Assembly (NCBI GenBank): GCA_019914995.1
Contig: CM034145.1
Span: 930,001-994,000 of the forward strand
DNA length: 64,000 bases
Direction of reading: 5' to 3'
From: Acanthochlamys bracteata
Lineage: Eukaryota > Streptophyta > Magnoliopsida > Pandanales > Velloziaceae
Shown: one piece after another, positions 24,954 through 35,710 of the stretch
Layout: each line of letters opens with the position of its first letter
Position numbering within the stretch: the stretch's first letter is position 1
Position numbers and translations under genes: made by a program
The notes under the pieces: model-generated
Told to the model about the DNA's origin: nothing
The model's input: only the letters and a program-made list of their open reading frames with translations
Database searches by the model: none

Positions 24954-26592
24954 TTACACAATATGATTACCATGAATACCCATTTCATAGAGCAAAGGGT
25001 TTGTCTGCAGATAAGAGTCAAGCCATGAAGGGATCACCACTGCCGGTGCTGTATTAACTTGTTCTTCTACGAATTCTTCTTCTTGTTCTTCATGCTTTGA
25101 AGGGAATTCAGGTAACTTCAGAGCCATAGGTACAGCTTCTTCTTCAAGAGTTCCATTAATGGAGGAGGATTGAGAGATGCTATTGAAGAGATTCTGGAAG
25201 TTGCTTGTTTCTGCTAGGGATTGGAGGTAGTGATGATGATGATCGAGGGTTAATGGTGAAATAGTATGGAAGAAGGTGTTATAATTAGGGTTAGTAGTAC
25301 TAGTAGAAGAAGAAGATGAAGAAGGGTATTCAAGGAAGAAACCGTTGCTTGCTGCTTTGTTGTTGTTAGCGTTTGATGTTGATGTTGATGATGATGAACT
25401 TTTCTTTTCAGAGGGGCATTTGTGGAATATTCTGCATATCACCCATTCTTCCTGTAATACAGATATATAATGAGGTATAGGATAAAAAAAACGTTAAATT
25501 AATTAATTGAAAACCTTGATCATGACAATTATGTTAAAATTTTCATACATTTAATAATATTTTATATAACATAAAGTTATGAAACTATGCAAAATTAACG
25601 ACGAATATAATTGAATAATCCTGTTATAAGAATCTCGTAATATATGTTTGATTATAAGTATTTAAAGGAATTTTCAAGGCTAATTACTTTGCTTAATGTG
25701 GAAATGAAACAATAAAGTGCATAATTTAATAAGCATTGAAATTTTTTGGCATTTTGGATAAAGACAATTTTTGTGTAGTAATCATAAAAGCAAGCACCAT
25801 AGTTTTCTGCAAAAGCAAAGAAATCGACACCGCAGCTTTTTCTTCTTTTTCCCATACTACTCTTTATACAACACAGACAAATTGTTACCTAAAAAACCCA
25901 ATGCTAACTAATTAAACCAAAAACGCTGAAATTTTTTTCAATAAAATTGCAAGAATAGTTAAAATGAATGATAAAAAGTTGAAGATTTTTACTGAACTTG
26001 TTGAGATCAATACCTTGTAGGAATGGCGGGTAGTAGTGGAAGAGAGAAGTCCATCAAGTCTGTACTCATGTAAAACCCACTTGGTTTTCTCCCCTCGCGG
26101 AGCTCTGCCTTTGTAGAACACAAGAGTTTTCTTCATTCCGACCAGCGCCGACGTTGTCGAGACGCGCACTTCTCGGTCTTTTCCTGTTGCCTTCCAGTAC
26201 CCTGCTCCCGTTGCTCTGTTCGTTCGAAGTCCCGTTGGGTATTTCCGGTCACGCAACGTGTAGAAGTACCATTCCCTCTCCCCCATCTTTGCTACATCTG
26301 CAGCAAAACAAACAACTGTAAACGTTAGCTTTTCTCTGCAAATTGAAGGAGCTGAAGCAAAAAGGTGTTGAGTGATTGATTATTACGTACCAGGGAGTTC
26401 CCAAGGTTCACACCTGTTGAGATCAACCTCAAGAATATCAACACCACAGAGAAGGCCACCATTGAAGACCTTGGAAGCTAAGTAGTAAGTAACAAGTTCT
26501 TCATCTGTTGGATGGAATCTGAAACCTGGCGGTAGAAGACCTTGCTGATCACTTGCTTCTTCACCAAACAAATCCCACACCACTTCCTCCAT
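24954..26592 (-). CDS. CUC3: NAC-domain transcription factor, CUC3-like
   Basis: Three exons on minus (26391-26592, 26014-26297, 24954-25451) join in phase to 327 residues. The NAC DNA-binding domain is complete: [19 protein letters not shown] (subdomain A, from about 20), [20 protein letters not shown] (B), [20 protein letters not shown] (C, from about 87), [16 protein letters not shown] (D) and EEWVICRIF (E, ending about 171). The two introns sit where NAC introns usually do. [17 protein letters not shown] and the short C-terminal PSWLDSYL...LLYEM block fit CUP-SHAPED COTYLEDON3, a boundary and meristem regulator. I see no miR164-complementary site in the last exon, which also separates CUC3 from CUC1/CUC2. 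Exon 3 is rich in Ser and Asn runs, as in an activation domain. The orthology call is from memory of the family; another close NAC paralogue is possible. Confidence 0.93.
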
Positions 26593-26713
26593 GATCTAAC
26601 TCAAAGAAAACAAGTGTAGCCCTAGCTAGCAACACTGGAAACAAAGAGATAGAGTGAGATTAGTAGCTATAGAAGTAGGGTTCTTGAGATGAAGAAGAAG
26701 TAAGGGGTTTTAG

Positions 26714-26720
26714 ATTTATA
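26714..26720 (-). promoter_or_regulatory. Candidate TATA box of the NAC gene
   Basis: TATAAAT on minus, about 120 bases upstream of the NAC start codon, in otherwise G/A-rich leader sequence. Confidence 0.5.
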
Positions 26721-27335
26721 AGGAAATGAATGCAGAGAAGAAGAGAAGAGGGATGGGAGTGTTTTTGGCTTTAGGGATTTATGCGTGAGGCAATGAACAT
26801 GTTTGTGAAGTAAAAGTACAACTGTAGTGTAGTAGCAAAGAAAAGGGTTGGCTACGGATTTCTATGATTTTAATTACACATGTACGTATTATATACGTAT
26901 CCATTATCAAGTTAACATTCATAATCTTTACTAATATTTTAAACTAATTGCAAACCTTGATTCAAATGTTTAGCTAGTTATGTATATTTATCTTAGAAAC
27001 GATTTCGTTTTAATTTTTTATTTCATATTTTTTAAATAATTATTTTATAAAATTTACTTAAAAATTTCAAAATCAAAATTTTTAATACTATGAAATTTTA
27101 TTATTGATTATTAAATAATATAAAAAAATTAATTTCTAAATTAATTTTAGATATAAAAATATAAAAACTCCACTTTTAAGTTTATTTCAAAATAAAACTA
27201 AATATAAAAACACAAACTCACTATCTACTAGAAGAACCCTGTTTTTGCCCTTCATACATCTCTCCCATCTTTACATAGCAGCTACAAACAGTGAAAAATG
27301 GTACAGTGCTAGTACCTATATAATATAGCTCTACT

Positions 27336-27563
27336 GAGGCATTTGAAATTACTTATAAAATAGAATTTTTTAAAAAGAAAGTATTTTTATTTATTTTTAA
27401 AAAATAAATTCTATTTTTTTGATATAAAAAAATAAAAATATATAATAAAAAATTTTACTACATAGAATTTTATATATTTTTTAAATCTTTATAAAATATG
27501 TATCAAAAATATGAAATGGAGAAATTAAAAAGAGCGTTCAGAAATGCAATCTCAAACACCCCC
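27336..27563 (+). repeat. MITE-like family A, copy 5
   Basis: About 228 bp, collinear with copy 3 from the first to the last block. Left end GAGGCATTTGAAATTAC, right end AATCTCAAACACCCCC; the ends are near inverted repeats. Confidence 0.7.
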
Positions 27564-27849
27564 TATCGAGAGAGAGGTTTTAATAAATAGGGTTTTTCTG
27601 TTCAGGGGTGACAGAGAAGGGAAGGTAAAGAAAATGGAAGGGGTGTTGAAGGAGTTAGCAAGAGAAAGGAAACATGTACACATTTTCTTGGCAGCACAGA
27701 AATTCCAGAGCACTGCAGACAGGCATGCAGTAAGCAAGCAGTAGTTCTTTTCTTTTCTTTTCTTCATCAGAGCAACAAACACATCAATACACCATTATTG
27801 TGATCATCTCTTGCTCAGGTTTTGGAACTGATCAACAGATCTAGTTCCA

Positions 27850-28160
27850 TAAAGAGCGTGTTTTAAATGCATAAAAATTAGTTTTATAAAAATAAAATTT
27901 GGTGAGAAATAGAATTTAATAAAGGTAAAATTTGGAATATTAATTAAAATACGTAAAATAAATTTTAAAAATTAGTTTTATAAAAATAAAATTCCGTAAG
28001 AAATAGAATTTGATAAAGGTAGAATTTAGAGTGTTAATTGAAATACGTAAAATAAAATTTGAAATTAAATTTAGTAAAATTTGATGTGTCAGTGAAAATA
28101 GAGTTTGAAGTCATAATTAAAATATATAAAATAACGAAACTTAAAATTTAAAAAAGAAAA
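27850..28160 (+). repeat. Family B repeat with 94-bp tandem units
   Basis: Two adjacent units, 27877-27970 and 27971-28064, each start ATTAGTTTTATAAAAATAAA and run through AGAAATAGAATTT(A/G)ATAAAGG and ATACGTAAAATAAA, giving a 94-bp period. A third, degraded unit follows to about 28140. The element is preceded by AAAGAGCGTGTTTTAAATGC. Confidence 0.7.
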
Positions 28161-28918
28161 GAAATTTCTTACGATTAAAACATGTCCAAAATAAAAGCTG
28201 CTCCTTTAATTTTCTTTTTTACACTTTTTAGATGGAAAATTGGCGTTAGTATATATATGGTTTGATTTGTACCTAAATTCAAGTTATTGATTAATCATAT
28301 CTTGCAAGTCGAGTAAATGACTTAGAGCACGTTTAGATAAGCGTTTTTATTTAAATAAATTTCAAACAAATAATTCAAAATTTTTAATAAAATTTTTACA
28401 ATATTGTACAAAATTTTTATAAAACTTGGGAACTATAAAAAGTTTATATATTGTAAAATATTTATATTTATACATTTTAGATAAAATAAGTCAAACTCAT
28501 TTTTAAAAGAATCTCTAATATATTTCATTCTATAAAAATTTATATTTAATAAGCACTCTCAAATATCACATTAGACATTAACTCTCTTTCAATAAACAAA
28601 TAAAATATTTGGGTTCAAACTTATTAATATATAATTTTAATTATACAAAACTCAACTTATACGATTTGCCTTTTTTTTATTAGTTGGCCTAATTTTAACT
28701 TTGAGAACTCTTGCAATATTATTGCAAACATACACATATTTGTTCTTATATACTAAATTTTCAAAGAAATAAAATAATAAATCATGTCTTTTATTTTATC
28801 CGGAACCGACATTTTTTCAGATGATAAAAATAATTTTTTAGTTATTTTTTATTATTTACTTTAGTAATTCCTTTTTTATCAGTTAAAAATTAACTTTAAT
28901 GCAAAATTAATGTGCTCC

Positions 28919-29140
28919 CGCATTTGGCATTTAATTTCACTACATTCTAAAATCTTCATTTTATTTTACATTTCTTAATATTTTTATAATATTTTATATA
29001 TTTATCTAAAAATAAGAAAGTATAAAAAATTTTATTTTATACAATTTATTATTACTTATTATTATTATTATTTTTTAAAATAAAAATGAACATATATTTT
29101 AAAATAAGGTAATATTTTTAGCGCAATCTCAAATGTGTCA
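28919..29140 (-). repeat. MITE-like family A, diverged copy
   Basis: Reverse orientation; ends CATTTGGCATTTAATTTC on the left and GCGCAATCTCAAATGTGTC on the right, with the family's AT-rich interior. Confidence 0.45.
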
Positions 29141-29154
29141 TTTGTATAAGTATG

Positions 29155-29420
29155 GGTTAGTTTTAAAGTCCTCCTAATTTCATTCTTTTTTGTCAGATTT
29201 TAAATTTCAATTAATATGTTTTGATTATATAAAAATTTAGAATTTCATTTTCACATACAAAATTTTAATTTTAATTTTTTTATTTGCATACTTCTTAATA
29301 AAATTATATTTTTTAATTTTTAATATATTTTTAAAAACTATTAAAATACAAATACTAATTTTATTTTTATTTTATATTTAAAAAATTTTATTTTTTATTT
29401 TTTATTTTTATGAAACACAG
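29155..29420 (-). repeat. Family B, weak copy
   Basis: Reverse-oriented AT-rich sequence with two spaced copies of a TTTCATTTT...AATTTTAATTTT theme, similar in order to family B. Strongly diverged. Confidence 0.25.
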
Positions 29421-30701
29421 TTATAAATATTTGAAATACCTAATGTACAACTAAAAGACAAGGTCTGATTTCAGAAACAAATAAATCAGTAAAGTAAAAG
29501 AAAACAAGAAAAAAAGAAAGAAATAGATATTGCAATAATTTGTTTGTAGCAGTTCAATCATGCACATGATTAGACACCCTCTCCAGTGGACGTACTCTTT
29601 CAATTTTATAACTTTTTTTTATTTTTTACTTCAGCAGTACATATTTTAATATTTCTCCTCGTAATTCGTACATGCTAATCTATTCAGGGATCGTTTCTAA
29701 AGTAATTAAATAAGATATTTTAAAAATTAGAAAAATTTATTAATTTTTAGAATATATTAAATTTTTATAAATATAATTCACTTATAGTTTTTAAATAGTA
29801 TAATGTATTATTAGAACTTATTAACAAATAAATATTAAAATGAAATAACAAAATTAAAAATTAAAGAATGATCCCATATGCTTATTTCTTCTTGCAAGAA
29901 AAAGAAAAAAATTGCTATTTTTAAAAATAAATCCAAATTAGTTTTTAATTAAATTGTGTATTATGGTAGAATTTATTTTTTGATAAATTTGGTAGATATT
30001 TGAGAGAGCTTAAAATTTTTCACTTCATTTTTTTATTTTTTAATAAAATTTTTAGAATGTTGCATAGAATTATTTTAAAATTTAGAATTTTCGTTTTTTT
30101 ATTACTATTTTAATATATTCTCAGATAAAAAATAAGATTTATTTTAAAACATTTTTAAAATATACTTTTTTAGATAAATTTATTTTCAATAAATACTTCA
30201 AAATATTTTTAATTTAATATTTATTATTAAAACTTCGGTTTAAAAACTCATAGATTCTTTTCTTCTTTTTCTTGGATGGGATATTCCGGCGATCTGCTCT
30301 ATTATTATTTGGTACCGTAAAGAATTTGCGTAAGCTGATATTTTGCTTCTATAACAAATTTGAAGTCAAATTCTCAGATTCAGCTAAATTATTATACAAA
30401 ATTAAAATGAAAACCTAAAAATAAAATCAAATTTTAGCTAAGAGTTGCAGTTAAATAAATTAGTATAACCTAACTATTTGATTATATTTTTCATTCTAAC
30501 AAAATTTGATATTAAATTCATGTTTTAGAAGTAATTTATAAACATAACTTTTAGATAAAAAATTTAATTAAAATAAATTTTTATATTTATTTAATATTAA
30601 AAGTGAATTTAAATTAAATTAATAAAAATTTTATATTTATTTAATATTTATTTTAAAAAATAAGTTTGATGAATTAATAAATAAGCTCTTAAATATCAAA
30701 A

Positions 30702-30895
30702 TATTTGAGAGAGCGTGTGTTTTTGAAAAATTATTTTTTTAAAATAGAAAATATTTTTATTATTAATTCAAAAATAATAAAAGTAAGTAAACATAGTTTA
30801 TTATAGAATTTTTTATAATTTCTAAATTTGAAATAAATTTATTAAACATATAAGTTAAACAATTAAAAAATTTTAAATACGTTACCAAAGGCGCC
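30702..30895 (+). repeat. MITE-like family A, shorter copy
   Basis: Left end TATTTGAGAGAGCGTGTGTT, right end GTTACCAAAGGCGCC. The interior keeps TTTTAAAATAGAAAATATTT exactly as in copy 1. It lies 15 bases from the next copy. Confidence 0.5.
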
Positions 30896-30909
30896 TTTAT
30901 GACCGATTA

Positions 30910-31162
30910 GAGAGAGCCTGTTTGGAATTGTATTTTTTTAGTTTTTATTTTTTAATATATATATTTTAATACATATTTTATAAGTGTTTAAAAAATTTAT
31001 TTAAAAATTTAAAAAATTAGAAAAATTCTACATAATGAAATCTTTTTATTACATATTTTTATTATATCTTCAAAAATAAAAATATAAAAATCATTTAAAA
31101 AAATTGATAAAAGTATTTTTTATTTTAAAAAAATTATTTTATAAAGACTTTCAAAAGCTTTC
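30910..31162 (-). repeat. MITE-like family A, copy 6
   Basis: Reverse orientation, about 253 bp; GAGAGAGCCTGTTTGGAATT on the left and AAAGACTTTCAAAAGC on the right. The middle keeps TTCTACATAATGAAATC, the counterpart of the ATTTCATTACG block. It forms a head-to-tail cluster with the preceding copy. Confidence 0.6.
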
Positions 31163-31429
31163 AGATTAATTTAGTACCCAAACAATTTAACAAATAAAGT
31201 ACATCCTTAAAAAATTCTTTTGTTTTACCTTTAAAATAATTTCTCGTTTTTTTCAACTTTTTGTTTCTTAAAAACTTTTCAATAAATATTTTTAAAAATT
31301 GCAAAAGATATCTTTTATATATACAGGGACACCCTTCTTAATTCTTCCGAGAAATAAATTTATAAAGGAAAAAGAAACATTTACTACATGAATGAATGAA
31401 GAGAGATATAGCTATAATATATAAATCTC

Positions 31430-31840
31430 ACGTGCAAACCAAAAACAAAAAATTCAATTTCTGACCTGCTTCTGCTTCTGCTGCTTTCTTTTCTCTAGAG
31501 AAGATTGAGATGAAAGCTTTGATTAGACTGCTCAGCAGAGAGAGATAAGAGAGAGGGTTTGCTTGCACTCGTGCACACGCTTTCCTGCATCAGAACTTGA
31601 AAAACCCTAGAAGGGGAGATAGATGATTACGTGGGAGCCTTCGATTGGTTTATTTGTATATGGGACCGTTCTCTGTGCTCCTTGATCCGTTCGTCGTCTT
31701 GCTATAGTAGATAAGTAGTAGTACGTACTACTGGTGATGAAAGAAATCACCTAAGCTAAGCTAGTAGATATAGGTTGTCAGGTTGCAGAGGTGTAGGGCG
31801 GCCGGTGACAGGCAGAAGAAAGTTTATAATCTACCTATTT
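31430..31840. other. GC-richer island without a gene
   Basis: About 400 bases of markedly higher GC content amid AT-rich spacer. It contains AAAAACCCTAGAAGGGG, a GA-rich tract, a perfect 16-bp palindrome AGTAGTACGTACTACT (31717-31732) directly followed by a small hairpin (GGTGAT/ATCACC). No frame beyond a few dozen codons and no known microRNA sequence was recognised. It could be a promoter or leader of an unannotated transcript, or a distal control region of the NAC gene. Confidence 0.4.
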
Positions 31841-32826
31841 CTATCTCGCCATTAATCTTCTCCAACGGTTTCTTTCAGCTGTCGCTGAAAATGAAAATAG
31901 AGTTCGGCATAGGTCCAGAGGCAGATAAACGGTTCGGGGCAAGACTCCATCGGCCTTAGCAAATTTCGTTCTGATATAAAAATTCGATCCGAAATTATTC
32001 GGAATAATTGAATTTAGATTAAATTTTAATTAAATTCGGATTAATTTTGGATTATTTTATAAAAATTCAAAATTTTAAATAAATTCAGATCAAAATTGAA
32101 TTGATTTAAAATTGATCCGTTTAACTTTTATAATTATTTATATAATATATATTACTTAATAATTAAAATATAATAACAAAAAATTAAATTTAATTTGTAT
32201 ATATATTTTTAATTTATCTTAATTTAAACTAATTTTTACTTTAATTATAAAATTTTTAAAATTAATATTTTTTTTTAAAATATATCATAATTAATAATAT
32301 ATATATATCTAGTATTATTAAAAATTAATAGTTATACTTTTTATTAAATAATTTAATTATTAAATAGGTGGATCTGAGTTTGACTCGGTTATAAATAAGT
32401 TGAAGTAGGATTGACAATTATGACCTATATAAATAAATAGGTTATGTAAAGGTTAAATTATTTTGACTTGTTATTATATGGATCGATCTGAAACTGAATC
32501 AAGAATTCGAATTGTCACACTTACATCGGCCCATAAATAATAATAAAATTAGATCAATTCGATCTATTCTTTAGGTTACTCTATAAATTAATCGATTAAT
32601 ATTGATTATTAATTTAGTCAACATTAATATTTGATCTGATTAATATAGTATAAAAAAATAAAAAAAGTTTTTATTAAAAAATATAATTATTATGATAATT
32701 ATTAGATAAACTGAATAATAATTTTTTGATTGAACTGGACCGTCCAAGACCAATTTATCCAATCCAACTAAATTTACTCATTTAGCCTTGCTCGGTCAGC
32801 CTGGCTCACTCGTTTTTGCATCTTCT

Positions 32827-33051
32827 GAGCATGTTTACTATAATACTAAACTTTATTTTTTAAACTCATTTTTAATATAAAATAAATAATAAATTTAAAA
32901 TATATTCTTTTATCATAAATTTTTAAGATTTACTAATAATATAAAATTAATATAAAAATTTATTTTTTATTAAATTTAATTTTTAGTTTTTTTTAGATTG
33001 AGTTATAAAATTCAAGTTTATTGAGTTTACTCTCTAGGTAAACACGTCCTT
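32827..33051. repeat. MITE-like family C element with inverted ends
   Basis: Left end GAGCATGTTTAC and right end GTAAACACGTCCTT are near inverted repeats around an AT-rich interior containing TTTTAAACTCATTTTTAATA. Related fragments occur at about 45.36-45.60 and 59.43-59.58 kb. It ends about 280 bases before the start of the next gene. Confidence 0.5.
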
Positions 33052-33148
33052 AGCGGTAGCTCTTTGCTGAGTACAAGTTAACCTGCTAGCAGTTTATTAT
33101 TTGTTTAAAAACTTGATATCCATATGAGAACCAAGTCAGTCCAATAAC

Positions 33149-33194
33149 AGCCCAATCAAAACATAATATTAGCCCATTCAAAACAAGGAGCCCA
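33149..33194 (+). promoter_or_regulatory. Three Site II (AGCCCA) elements
   Basis: AGCCCA occurs at 33149-33154, 33171-33176 and 33189-33194, 136-181 bases before the start codon of the downstream plastid-type gene. Clustered Site II motifs mark promoters of plant genes for ribosomes and organelles, which fits that gene. Confidence 0.55.
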
Positions 33195-33329
33195 TTATTA
33201 GAAATTTCAACCCAGAACGATCAAGTTTCTTCTTTCTTGATAGATTAGCTCCTTGTGTGTTTCAGAGTTCCGAGTAAAAAGAAGAATACCCAAAACCTCT
33301 CAACGGCAAAAATTTCTTTTTGCTGAGAA

Positions 33330-35710
33330 ATGGCAGCAGTTGTCTCGATTTCTTTCTCAAATCTGATTAAACCAAGATTCGCACCATTGCCCTCAGAATT
33401 TCAGGTACTCGATTTTAACTCAACTTCTCTCAGCTTGGTTTCTTACTTTCTTTTTCGCACATTTTTAATATGTATTTTGTAGTTGCTTTTGGAAAAAATT
33501 GATAACCCAAATAGATTTTGGAGTTATTTTTTTAACTCATGTTTGTATAAAAATTTCTTATTGGGATTTGGGTTATGTATACTCAACATTCTCAATTTTG
33601 ATTGTTTTAGGCTCGTCTTTTCTGCAATTTGTTGCTTTTTTTTTTGAAGTCCAATTTGATAAATGGGATTAACTCTTGTGTTCCTATTCAGAATATGTTA
33701 GTATAAAATATTTTTTATTTTTGGGTAGTCGGGTTCTGAATTAAACTGAACTTTGTCCTGTGAAATTTGCTCCTTTTGTTTATCTATGGAGTTTTCATTA
33801 GTGAATGCAATCTTTTCACTGATTTTTATGTAAATATCGGAATCCAACTTATTCATGTTTTTGAAGAAAGTAGGTTCTTAATTTGGGTATTCAGTTCATA
33901 ACTCTGTGCTCTTTTTTTTGCACCTCTTAAACAAAAGACTCGACACTTTAACTTTTTTCTTTTCTTTTCTTTTTTTTTTTTGGGTGGATTTTCTGCTCGT
34001 TTTATTTCTTAAAGCTTAAAGTCCTTTTATTTTGTTACTAAATTGAAGGCAAGTTCTCACTGTATACTTTATCTTCATCAGCTTTTGTGCATAATAAATA
34101 CAAATATAGTTAGTGAACTGCATTGCAGCAATGTGAACACAATAGCATATGTAATGTATGGACATAGTTGTAAAAGTTGCAAAATTTAGTTTAGCTAATG
34201 TCTTATTTAGTTGAAAACTAAGCTACTGAAGCAAAAATCTGATACAGCAAGTGTTTGCATTCTTCTTTGATTTGCACTTGGGATCCCCATGTTGTGGCAT
34301 TGTGATGCTTGTTCATAAGCATCCAGAATCACAAGTTTATACCTGAATTAATTTCTTAGAAATATTAGTAAAGCTGCTCAGAGCTGACCGTTGTGCCTTG
34401 TGATATTGGATAGAATGCCCTGATTTTTCATTACTGCTTGCGTCTTTATCTACTCAGCTGCAGTCTGGACAATTTGAATGACTAAGTCTACACATAATGT
34501 TTGTGTTCTAATGTACAATAATTGTTTATTGAACGAAGTCTACACATAATTGAAATATGTGATTGTCTGCAGTTCTCTCTGAAACTGTTTGTCATATAAT
34601 TAAGATCGAGTTGTTGAAGTGCTTTGCAGTTAACTTCTTGTAATAGAAGAACATATGAGCATGTGAATGTCTTGCAGTAATGCTATGTAGAGGAACTGGG
34701 AAGAGTTGTATTGCATCCTGTATAGGCAATTATTGTTTGTTTAGAGCTTCTGAATTGAATTAATTTAAGTCAGAGATGGTTTCATGCCATCTTTATTCAT
34801 GTTTTCTTTTAGTTTGGCTACATTTTTCTAGTTTTTTCATTTGTAGCCTGAGGCCCTACTCTGTGCTCTATGTTTCTTGTAGCTTCATGCACTTAACCTT
34901 TTAATATAAATTGGAATGATGTATGGTCTTCTTCTTTATGTAGTAACTATTTCCCTAAAATTATTGTGATCTCCAATTTGATCTGAATGCTTGTTGTGTT
35001 TACAGGTTGCTCACCCTAACAGAACTTTTTTGCCAAGCAGTAGCCTGTTTGGGTTGTCTCAGCTTTACGGAAGGAGGTGTCCTGTACCGCGTGCAATTAA
35101 TTTCACTGCAGCACAACCAGATGAGCCTGCTAAACAGCACATAAATGGAAGTACCAGTGCTGCCAGGAGAATCAGTGAAATTCTTCCTCAGCCTGTGAAA
35201 GATTTTCCATGGACCAAGACCCTTGGAAAATTTTACCAGTTCATTGCGGAACTTGTCTTCTCTGTTATGAAGTACCTTTTTGTTCCGGTGTTGGCTATCT
35301 CGTCATTGAGTGAAATGTCATATTGTGCCCATGAGAGGAAAATGATATCCATTCCTGTACCATTTCTTGTTGGATTGTTTGTTGCTGGAATATTGAAGGA
35401 CACAGTCCAAGAACTGAGTGTTGATGCCAAGGTTTGTTATATATATCTTCGCTTCTTGGTGCAATCTTCTAGAGGATGATGTTCTCACATTGTTTTGCTT
35501 CTGAATCAGGAGAGAGATTTTCCAGCAAATCTACTGATAATTGCAGCTTTCTTTCTTCTGCTTAAGTTGCCTGGTCCGTACTATCCATACTGGGCCCGCT
35601 TAACAATTCCGCACTTCGCAAATGGTGGATTGTGGAGGTCAATATGGTCAATGATAATGTGGTATAGGAAAGCGCCTGGGAAGACATCTACAACAGCTGC
35701 ATCTGACTAA
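33330..35710 (+). CDS. Predicted plastid integral membrane protein, function unknown
   Basis: Three coding exons (33330-33404, 35006-35431, 35510-35710) join in phase to 233 residues. The first about 60 residues are rich in Ser, Pro and Arg and poor in acids (MAAVVSISFSNLIKPRF), as in a chloroplast transit peptide. Two or three hydrophobic segments follow (about 100-115 FVPVLAISSL, 128-140 VPFLVGLFVAGIL, 175-188 LLIIAAFFLLLKLPG). The C-terminal half has aromatic-rich PYYPYWARLTIP and WRSIWSMIMWYRK. I recognise it as a conserved plant type resembling the embryo-defective EMB1273 protein, but that identification is tentative. Intron 1 is 1.6 kb and holds no other gene. An inner-envelope or thylakoid location is inferred. 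Confidence 0.85.

Larger units (their letters stand above)
26760..33140. other. Long repeat-rich spacer upstream of the NAC gene
   Basis: No gene is supported over more than 6 kb. It holds MITE-like family A copies at 27.34-27.56, 28.92-29.14, 30.70-30.90 and 30.91-31.16 kb, a 94-bp tandem duplication (27877-28064), a TIR-bearing element at 32.83-33.05 kb, and a GC-richer island at 31.43-31.84 kb. A small frame at 27633-27744 starting MEGVLKELARERKH has no recognised relative. Confidence 0.6.

Noticed and set aside
24701-25057. Plus-strand frame of 118 codons overlapping the NAC gene
   Set aside because: Antisense shadow of NAC exon 3 and its 3' flank; no independent support.
31430-31700. 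MicroRNA precursor (MIR156/MIR390 type) in the GC island
   Set aside because: The GA-rich tract only superficially resembles known miRNAs, and no mature sequence or star strand could be matched.
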